Positions 5,554 through 11,204 of a stretch of 11,204 nucleotides of DNA are shown here, one piece after another. The notes beneath the pieces were generated by a model. That model did no database searches. It was given only the letters and a program-made list of their open reading frames with translations, and was not told where the DNA came from. The DNA is from DATIBL01 sp035457505 (lineage in GTDB: Bacteria; Patescibacteriota; Minisyncoccia; Phycocordibacterales; UBA6899). How positions within the stretch are numbered: the first letter of the stretch is position 1; each line of letters opens with the position of its first letter. The DNA is taken from assembly GCA_035457505.1 (NCBI GenBank), contig DATIBL010000018.1:1-11204 (forward strand), written 5' to 3'. A program made the position numbers and the translations under genes.

Positions 5554-5576
5554 AAGCCTTAACGGCTTTTTCTTTT
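5554..5576 (+). terminator. Small terminator-like hairpin in the fusA leader
   Basis: AAGCC (5554-5558), a five-base loop and GGCTT (5564-5568) are followed by a T-rich run, TTTCTTTT. The stem is short but the T tract is good. It starts only a few bases after the predicted start of the distal promoter, so it would abort nearly all such transcripts unless something prevents folding. Confidence 0.45.
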
Positions 5577-5592
5577 GACTCCGTGGCCGGGG

Positions 5593-5621
5593 TTGGAAGG
5601 GTGTCATTACTATTTTATTTT
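5593..5621 (+). promoter_or_regulatory. Proximal fusA promoter candidate (leaderless)
   Basis: TTGGAA (5593-5598) and TATTTT (5616-5621) are separated by 17 bases. ATG 5630 lies 8 bases after the -10, and the intervening bases contain no Shine-Dalgarno. This fits a leaderless fusA mRNA. Confidence 0.45.
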
Positions 5622-5629
5622 TCGAGTGT

Positions 5630-7774
<2,145 letters not shown>

Positions 7775-7798
7775 GCATCTTTTCGACCAGAGAAAACG

Positions 7799-7807
7799 TG
7801 ATACGAT
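7799..7807 (+). promoter_or_regulatory. Extended -10 of the amidotransferase gene
   Basis: TG at 7799-7800, one base, then TACGAT at 7802-7807. The certain start codon at 7819 is 11 bases downstream, so the mRNA would carry at most about five bases before ATG. No Shine-Dalgarno is present. Confidence 0.5.
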
Positions 7808-7832
7808 AGGCGGCATCTATGTGCCGCCTTTT
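7808..7832 (+). terminator. fusA terminator hairpin enclosing the next gene's start codon
   Basis: AGGCGGCA (7808-7815) pairs perfectly with TGCCGCCT (7822-7829). TTTT follows at 7829-7832. The loop TCTATG contains the amidotransferase start codon. It is the only terminator-like structure after fusA. Transcripts starting at the gene's own promoter would lack most of the left arm and escape the fold. Confidence 0.65.
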
Positions 7833-8610
7833 CGCATACCGCAAGCTTCGCAATGATCCCAAGCAGCTCCCAGAGCTCCTTGTAGCTTTTCGCGATCTCG
7901 CGGAGCACGGCAAGGTGATCGATCCCGCAGATCCTGGGCACAAGAGCGGATGGGGAATCGTTGGATATCGTGACCAGGCGCGTGTGTGCGAGTGCCGCCT
8001 TCCGACCGACGCATCGACCGATCCGGAGTTTCTCCGCGCCATGGACGAGCTCGTTGCTTGCGCACCGGACGCGGTCATTGCGCATCTTCGCAAGGCGACC
8101 TGCGGGGAGCCGAGTGTTGCCAACACGCACCCGTTTGTGGTCGGAGCATGGAGTATGGGGCACAACGGCAACGCTGGTCCCATCGCGGCGCCATGCTACG
8201 AAGCAATTTCAAGCTTGTGCAAGGGGGAGAACGATTCAGAGCGATATATGCAGCTCTTTCTTCGTATGCTCGGGACGTCTGATGCAGTTGCGGATACTGA
8301 GCGTGTTCTCTCTGCTCTAACCAGAACCATTGCGACGATCCGTCGGGAGGCGGACCCCACCTCGCTCTCAGCGGTACTGACGGATGGTACGCACATCTAC
8401 GTACTCCGCGCATTCACGCCTGAACGCGTGCGTCTTGCGGATGAGTACTACACCCTCTTTCTTGGTCGCACCTCAGGTGGGGCGGTTGTCGCAGCGTGCT
8501 CGGAGCCCCTCGGAGGCGAGCTTTCCTGGGAACTCCTTTCGAACGACACGGTAGCGATCTTCGACGTGAAGACGGGATCAGTCTCCGTGCAGCCTCTTCC
8601 GACTGCGTAA
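7819..8610 (+). CDS. Class II glutamine amidotransferase (YafJ/EgtC-like)
   Basis: The protein has 263 residues with an N-terminal nucleophile hydrolase fold. Removal of Met1 exposes Cys2 (MCRLFAYRK), the nucleophile that releases ammonia from glutamine. This fixes the start exactly. Other family marks are SGWGIVGY (43-50), AHLRKAT (88-94), NTHPF (102-106), the substrate-loop GHNG (114-117) and SERYMQ (140-145). The protein is a stand-alone glutaminase domain with no synthase partner domain, like YafJ or the EgtC hydrolase of ergothioneine synthesis. No ergothioneine genes are visible, so the true substrate is open. It lies 44 bases after fusA with its own promoter and is followed by a terminator, so it is probably a single-gene unit. 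Confidence 0.9.
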   Translation: MCRLFAYRKLRNDPKQLPELLVAFRDLAEHGKVIDPADPGHKSGWGIVGYRDQARVCECRLPTDASTDPEFLRAMDELVACAPDAVIAHLRKATCGEPSVANTHPFVVGAWSMGHNGNAGPIAAPCYEAISSLCKGENDSERYMQLFLRMLGTSDAVADTERVLSALTRTIATIRREADPTSLSAVLTDGTHIYVLRAFTPERVRLADEYYTLFLGRTSGGAVVAACSEPLGGELSWELLSNDTVAIFDVKTGSVSVQPLPTA

Positions 8611-8612
8611 TC

Positions 8613-8641
8613 CGCTGCCTCTCCCCTCGGAGGCGCGTTTT
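8613..8641 (+). terminator. Terminator of the amidotransferase gene
   Basis: CGC (8613-8615) and GCCTC (8617-8621) pair with GAGGC (8630-8634) and GCG (8635-8637), with one bulged base. TTTT follows at 8638-8641. It abuts the next gene's -10. Confidence 0.7.
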
Positions 8642-8644
8642 GCG

Positions 8645-8650
8645 TATGAT
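8645..8650 (+). promoter_or_regulatory. -10 of the coiled-coil gene
   Basis: TATGAT at 8645-8650 lies 6 bases before ATG 8657, predicting a leaderless message. No -35 is recognisable, and the upstream space is taken by the previous gene's terminator. Confidence 0.5.
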
Positions 8651-8656
8651 AGAGCG

Positions 8657-9544
8657 ATGGATGATGACACTCAGGATGAATACGTTGCCGGTCCCGCGAG
8701 CGGCGGCTACGACGGCTTTGGCGCCGCAGATGACGATGATGATGCCTATGCCGACGGCGATGAACTCGATCAAGATTCGGAGGCGTCCAAGCTCGACGAG
8801 GCAATGAAGAAGCGCGGCGAGGAGGAACGCTCGTTCTACGATGGTCTCGCCGACAAAGAAAACGAACTCCGACGGAAGCACGAGGCGGAGTACCACAAGC
8901 GATCAATGGCACTGACGCGTCGAAAGGAAGCGTTCTTAAAAAAGGAGAGGGAACTCACCGCGCTCAAACGCCAGATCGATGCGCTCGGGATCGAAGAGAT
9001 CGATCGCCGCGTGGAGATGTATCGAAAGGGGCAGCTCTACGGCGCTGATCAGGCGCTGGCCTCTGGAGGAATGAAGGACATTGAGGAGGCGCGCGCGGAG
9101 CGTGGACTCGGATCGAGAGGTTCGACCTATCTGCCGCGCATGAGCGTTGAGGACGATCTCGCGTCGACCAAACCGTTCGCGGCGCTCGGAGACGCAAGTC
9201 ATGCCGCACCCGCTCCTCGCACTCCGCTTTTTTCGGGTGTGAAGGATGAACAGGAGCTTGAGAAGCCGTTTGCGTCATTTGCTGAAACCCCCCGCGATGT
9301 TCCGCACGAGCCTCCCCGCGAGGTGAAACTTCCTGAACCTGAGCCGATGACGCCCGAGGAGGCGAAAGCGGCAATGAGCAAGTTGATCGAAGAGAAAGAA
9401 GTTGCGCTCGAGAAGACGCATCTTTCGCGAACGCTGCTCGAGGAGGAGCTTTTGCGCCGCCGCGCCGAGCTCGATCATGAGCGCGTGTCGCTCAACGAAG
9501 AAGAACGTGCAGTCGTGACGATGGAACGCCAGCTTCGCGCGTAG
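8657..9544 (+). CDS. Acidic coiled-coil protein of unknown function (295 aa)
   Basis: I do not recognise this protein. It has four zones. Residues 1-45 are strongly acidic and probably disordered, with a run of five Asp at 25-29. Residues about 45-125 form a long charged helix or coiled coil rich in Glu, Lys and Arg. Residues about 150-235 are low in structure and rich in Pro, with two related KPFA motifs (STKPFAALGDA at 170-180 and LEKPFASFAET at 201-211). Residues about 233-295 form a second coiled coil. There is no signal peptide or membrane segment, so it is cytoplasmic. The layout suggests a scaffold whose two coils assemble and whose linker motifs bind a partner; this is inference. It is a single gene with a leaderless-type promoter. 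Confidence 0.8.
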   Translation: MDDDTQDEYVAGPASGGYDGFGAADDDDDAYADGDELDQDSEASKLDEAMKKRGEEERSFYDGLADKENELRRKHEAEYHKRSMALTRRKEAFLKKERELTALKRQIDALGIEEIDRRVEMYRKGQLYGADQALASGGMKDIEEARAERGLGSRGSTYLPRMSVEDDLASTKPFAALGDASHAAPAPRTPLFSGVKDEQELEKPFASFAETPRDVPHEPPREVKLPEPEPMTPEEAKAAMSKLIEEKEVALEKTHLSRTLLEEELLRRRAELDHERVSLNEEERAVVTMERQLRA

Positions 9545-9556
9545 CGCGGAGAAGCT
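9531..9556 (+). other. Hairpin spanning the stop of the coiled-coil gene
   Basis: AGCTTC-GCGC (9531-9540), loop GTA, GCGC (9544-9547), a 3-base bulge and GAAGCT (9551-9556) form a 10-bp stem with the TAG stop at its tip. No T tract follows, so it is not a standard intrinsic terminator. It could limit 3' decay. Confidence 0.4.
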
Positions 9557-9575
9557 CGTATCACTGATCGCATAT

Positions 9576-9605
9576 TTGACAGGTCGAGCCCCTCGCGGCT
9601 ATGAT
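9576..9605 (+). promoter_or_regulatory. Strongest promoter in the window
   Basis: A perfect TTGACA (9576-9581), 18 bases, then TATGAT (9600-9605). The start is predicted at about 9612, which is itself an ATG. It drives the leader ORF and attenuator-like region described next. Confidence 0.75.
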
Positions 9606-9611
9606 CGGTTT

Positions 9612-9689
9612 ATGGCCGAGCGTCGCACGTCGTTTATGTTTATGGGATCGCTCCTCCTTATTCTTGGGAGGCCTGGTTCGTATTCCTGA
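9612..9689 (+). CDS. Candidate leader peptide (25 aa), leaderless
   Basis: The ATG at 9612 is 6 bases after the -10 of a near-consensus promoter. It opens a 25-residue frame, MAERRTSFMFMGSLLLILG (1-19) followed by RPGSYS, ending in TGA at 9687-9689. It combines a basic start, a hydrophobic stretch with SLLLIL, and a short polar end. The last four codons and the stop lie in the left arm of a hairpin that competes with a terminator. That placement is what a translation-sensing leader peptide would need. It is too short for homology arguments. It could be non-coding, or a small membrane peptide in its own right. Confidence 0.45.
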   Translation: MAERRTSFMFMGSLLLILGRPGSYS

Positions 9690-9729
9690 GTCGTCGATAT
9701 CAAAGATCCGCCATTCAGAATTACGAACC
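9675..9729 (+). promoter_or_regulatory. Antiterminator-like hairpin
   Basis: GGTTCGTA (9675-9682) pairs perfectly with TACGAACC (9722-9729). The stem continues with TTC (9683-9685) to GAA (9718-9720), and TGAGT (9687-9691) to ATTCA (9713-9717). This gives 16 pairs with two single-base bulges. Its right end (AACC, 9726-9729) is also the left end of the terminator stem, so the two cannot form together. Confidence 0.65.
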
Positions 9730-9750
9730 AGTCCTTCCGGACTGGTTTTT
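9726..9750 (+). terminator. Intrinsic terminator (attenuator candidate)
   Basis: AACCAGTCC (9726-9734) pairs perfectly with GGACTGGTT (9739-9747) around TTCC. A T tract runs through 9750, and TTCTTTCTC follows. It sits between the leader ORF and the GTG gene at 9783. Confidence 0.85.
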
Positions 9751-9772
9751 GTTCTTTCTCTCAACTTCATAC

Positions 9773-9777
9773 GGAGG
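9773..9777 (+). promoter_or_regulatory. Shine-Dalgarno site for GTG 9783
   Basis: GGAGG lies 5 bases before GTG 9783 and supports this non-ATG start. I see no promoter in the 32 bases between the terminator and the GTG, so expression probably needs read-through. Confidence 0.65.
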
Positions 9778-9782
9778 TATCT

Positions 9783-9986
9783 GTGTCCAAGAAAGACATG
9801 CCCAAGGAAAAGGGTCCTGTCGCGTTCCATGAGCGCCATCGGCCGCATCGCTCGCGCGACGCTTCGTTTCTCTATCGCGATCGCGATGCGCTCGGCAATG
9901 TCGAACGCTCCTCGGCGCACTACGACGATCTTTCGGTCTCTTCTCCCCACGGGCAAAGCGGTTCGTCCGACTCGACGCTGTTCTGA
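9783..9986 (+). CDS. Small basic, probably disordered protein (67 aa), unknown
   Basis: I do not recognise this protein. It starts at GTG with a good Shine-Dalgarno site and has 67 residues. The first half is rich in Lys, Arg and His (for example FHERHRPHRSRDASFLYRDR, about 15-34). The second half is rich in Ser, Gly and Asp and ends in SDSTLF. No membrane or compact domain is evident. It is the first gene beyond the terminator, and the next gene begins 10 bases after its stop with its own GGAG, so the two form an operon. The basic composition could suit RNA or ribosome binding, which is a guess. Confidence rests on signals rather than homology. Confidence 0.6.
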   Translation: MSKKDMPKEKGPVAFHERHRPHRSRDASFLYRDRDALGNVERSSAHYDDLSVSSPHGQSGSSDSTLF

Positions 9987-9996
9987 TGGAGCAAAC

Positions 9997-10209
9997 ATGG
10001 TTCATCGCGTCATTCGAGAACATCGCCTCGACGATCTCGCCGCATACGCACGCACGCCGGTCTCGCGCACCCAGATCGCGACCATGCGTTTCCTCAGCAC
10101 ACTCGCTGCGAACGATCCGGTGATCCCGGTCGCCGAGCGGGACAGCTCTGCCTGCGCTGCCACAAGCGGCGTGATCCAAGAGCGCGTGAAGGATATCTCT
10201 GCGTCATGA
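9997..10209 (+). CDS. Small protein (70 aa), second gene of the attenuator-linked operon, unknown
   Basis: I do not recognise this protein. It has 70 residues from ATG 9997, which GGAG at 9988-9991 precedes by 5 bases. The first half appears helical and charged (MVHRVIREHRLDDLAAYAR, 1-19, then TQIATMRFLSTLAAND). The second half has PVIPVAERDSS, a single Cys and a helical tail. It has no membrane segment. A longer frame open from 9601 is rejected as the start because it runs through the terminator and the preceding gene. The operon ends in a strong terminator six bases after the stop. Confidence 0.6.
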   Translation: MVHRVIREHRLDDLAAYARTPVSRTQIATMRFLSTLAANDPVIPVAERDSSACAATSGVIQERVKDISAS

Positions 10210-10214
10210 ACTCA

Positions 10215-10239
10215 TCCATCCCTTCAGGGATGGATTTTT
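10215..10239 (+). terminator. Terminator of the two-gene operon
   Basis: TCCATCCC (10215-10222) pairs perfectly with GGGATGGA (10227-10234) around TTCA. TTTTT follows at 10235-10239. Confidence 0.88.
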
Positions 10240-10253
10240 CTATTGCGATGAAG

Positions 10254-10283
10254 AAAAAACTCCGAAGGACATCTTCGGAGTTT
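10254..10283 (-). terminator. Terminator of the P-loop kinase-like gene
   Basis: AAACTCCGAAG (10257-10267) pairs perfectly with CTTCGGAGTTT (10273-10283) around a 5-base loop. On the minus strand a run of six T (plus 10254-10259) closes it. It lies 8 bases past the minus-strand stop. Confidence 0.88.
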
Positions 10284-10290
10284 GTTGTGC

Positions 10291-11019
10291 TCAAGGCGCT
10301 GAGCGGCGTGTGATCGAGGCCTCGATCATGGCGAGCGTTGTCGCAGCGACTTGCTTCACCATGTCTGCTTCGCCGACCGTGGTCGTGTCGATGAGGACGA
10401 GCTGTGAAAAATCGCCGGAGAGATCCTTGTGAAGGGTCCGGTAGCGCTCCGCCAGTGCGCGCATCGTATCGGGATTGGATGTCTCGCCGAGCTTGTCGGA
10501 AAGCGCGATCTTGAGTTCGCGTTCCATCGCTTCTTTGGGATCGCAGACCATCACGAAGCAAGCGGTGATCCGGTCGGTCCAGAAGCGCGAGAGGAAGAAT
10601 GCCTGATTGCGTGCGCATTCATCCTCTGCAAGGAGGCCCTTCTGCTTCCAGTACAGCATCCAGGCATACGTATCGAAGATCGCTCGGTCGAAGATCACGA
10701 CGTCGTACATGTGTCCGTGTGCAAAGTCGATCAGATGCGAAAGCGCGTAGAGCCCTGTCCGGATGTTGTAGAGCGGGGTGGTGCGCGGAATATGGCGGAT
10801 CACCTCGGCGCCTTCCTGCGGCCGCAGGACACGAAAGTCGTGACGGCGGAGGAATTTGTCGAGTTCCGTGATCGTCGTCGTCTTTCCGGACGATGGCGAG
10901 CCGGTAAATTCGATGATGAACGGAGCAGGAAGATGCGCCTCGTCGTATCTGCGATCGGTGCGGAGAAAGCGATGGATGCGTTTCGCAGATCGCTCAAAGT
11001 CGTTGTCAGTTTTCGACAC
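10291..11019 (-). CDS. P-loop kinase-like NTPase (AAA_28/deoxynucleotide-kinase-like)
   Basis: The protein has 242 residues from GTG 11019, chosen because AGGGAGG (plus 11024-11030) lies 4 bases upstream. The longer ATG frame from 11145 crosses the divergent gene. FIIEFTGSPSSGKTTT (34-49) is a Walker A P loop. DVVIFDRAIFD (106-116), with Asp111-Arg112, matches the DR motif of nucleoside/thymidylate kinase-like enzymes. ACFVMVCDPKEAMERE (153-168) leads to a lid-like, charged segment. These features suggest ATP-dependent phosphorylation of a small molecule, perhaps a nucleoside or nucleotide. The substrate is not evident. It is soluble, with no signal or membrane segment, and diverges from a HAD hydrolase with overlapping promoters. 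Confidence 0.75.
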   Translation of the reverse strand: MSKTDNDFERSAKRIHRFLRTDRRYDEAHLPAPFIIEFTGSPSSGKTTTITELDKFLRRHDFRVLRPQEGAEVIRHIPRTTPLYNIRTGLYALSHLIDFAHGHMYDVVIFDRAIFDTYAWMLYWKQKGLLAEDECARNQAFFLSRFWTDRITACFVMVCDPKEAMERELKIALSDKLGETSNPDTMRALAERYRTLHKDLSGDFSQLVLIDTTTVGEADMVKQVAATTLAMIEASITRRSAP

Positions 11020-11023
11020 GATG

Positions 11024-11030
11024 CCTCCCT
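11024..11030 (-). promoter_or_regulatory. Shine-Dalgarno site deciding GTG start 11019
   Basis: On the minus strand AGGGAGG lies 4 bases before GTG. It fixes the start against the longer upstream reading. Confidence 0.7.
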
Positions 11031-11033
11031 TGG

Positions 11034-11061
11034 GTGACGAAGGACGAACCTCTGCTATGAT
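11034..11061 (+). promoter_or_regulatory. Promoter of the HAD hydrolase gene
   Basis: GTGACG (11034-11039), 16 bases, then TATGAT (11056-11061) with TG at 11053-11054 (extended -10). ATG 11068 is 6 bases downstream, giving a leaderless message. It overlaps the divergent promoter. Confidence 0.6.
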
Positions 11062-11085
11062 ACCCAAATGATGATCAAGGGTCAG
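11057..11085 (-). promoter_or_regulatory. Promoter of the P-loop kinase-like gene
   Basis: On the minus strand CTGACC (plus 11080-11085), 17 bases, then TATCAT (plus 11057-11062). It predicts a leader of about 30 bases containing the Shine-Dalgarno site. Its -10 shares five bases with the -10 of the plus-strand promoter. Confidence 0.5.
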
Positions 11086-11204
11086 GATTCCAACCAAGCG
11101 CATTCCGTGGTCGGTTTCGACATGGACGGCGTGTTGATCGATCACGCGGCGAACAAGATCGCCATTGCCCGTGAATTCGGTGTTTCTGTCGAACTGGCCG
11201 AAAC
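11068..11204 (+). CDS. HAD-superfamily hydrolase, N-terminal part (runs off the window)
   Basis: Forty-five codons are visible. VVGFDMDGVLID (14-25) is HAD motif I, with Asp18 as the nucleophile and Asp20 as the general acid. The following helix (HAANKIAIAREFGVSVELAE) is the usual start of the cap or core. The DMDGVL form is typical of phosphatases of the phosphoglycolate/beta-phosphoglucomutase type, but the substrate cannot be told from this piece. ATG 11068 is preferred from the promoter. A second ATG follows directly at 11071. The gene diverges from the P-loop kinase-like gene. Confidence 0.8.
   Translation, partial: MMIKGQDSNQAHSVVGFDMDGVLIDHAANKIAIAREFGVSVELAE

Noticed and set aside
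9712..9750. T-box or known riboswitch before the 9783 gene
   Set aside because: No T-box consensus or recognised riboswitch core is visible. Only the competing hairpins and short ORF can be supported.
9601..10209. 202-residue frame open through the leader ORF, terminator and both small genes
   Set aside because: It runs through a strong terminator and overlaps a better-supported GTG gene. Only the part from ATG 9997, with its own GGAG site, is accepted.

Overview
The window is GC-rich, densely packed bacterial chromosome. It carries a ribosomal/translation core (rpmB, rpsL, rpsG, fusA) surrounded by small or unrecognised genes. Short intergenic gaps, many small hypothetical proteins, a zinc-ribbon L28, an str cluster without tuf next to fusA, and the style of the ribosomal proteins suggest a Patescibacteria/CPR-type genome (Parcubacteria-like). 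That placement is an inference from gene style, not a computed phylogeny.

Layout. Bases 1-107 are the tail of an unidentified plus-strand gene, followed by a bidirectional terminator. A minus-strand NahK-like sugar kinase (141-1187) diverges from a membrane-anchored ComEC-type metallo-beta-lactamase protein (1285-2145). Two unrecognised plus-strand genes follow (2221-2526, 2641-3231), each with a strong Shine-Dalgarno site and its own terminator. rpmB (L28, minus) ends against them and diverges from a site-2 protease (3597-4217). rpsL-rpsG (4292-5194) comes next. A 435-base, visibly AT-richer gap full of inverted repeats separates rpsG from fusA (5630-7774). Then come a class II glutamine amidotransferase (7819-8610), a coiled-coil protein (8657-9544), and a short unit at 9576-10239. 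That unit has the best promoter in the window, a 25-codon ORF, competing antiterminator and terminator hairpins, and two small unknown genes. The right end holds a P-loop kinase-like protein (minus) diverging from the start of a HAD-family hydrolase.

Regulatory style. First genes of transcription units mostly have a -10 box (often TATGAT with an upstream TG) only 6-11 bases before the start codon and no Shine-Dalgarno. This suggests leaderless mRNAs. Genes inside units, or with a longer leader, have clear GGAGG-type sites. rpsG is an exception, with neither.

Most notable: (1) an attenuator-like arrangement at 9576-9783; (2) a 129-base near-perfect hairpin that begins in the rpsG stop codon and has a third, competing arm downstream; (3) a terminator hairpin whose loop is the start codon of the amidotransferase gene; (4) an S12 protein missing one residue of the universal KDxPGVRY loop and carrying Arg at the E. 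coli Lys42 position; (5) the window-wide leaderless promoter pattern.
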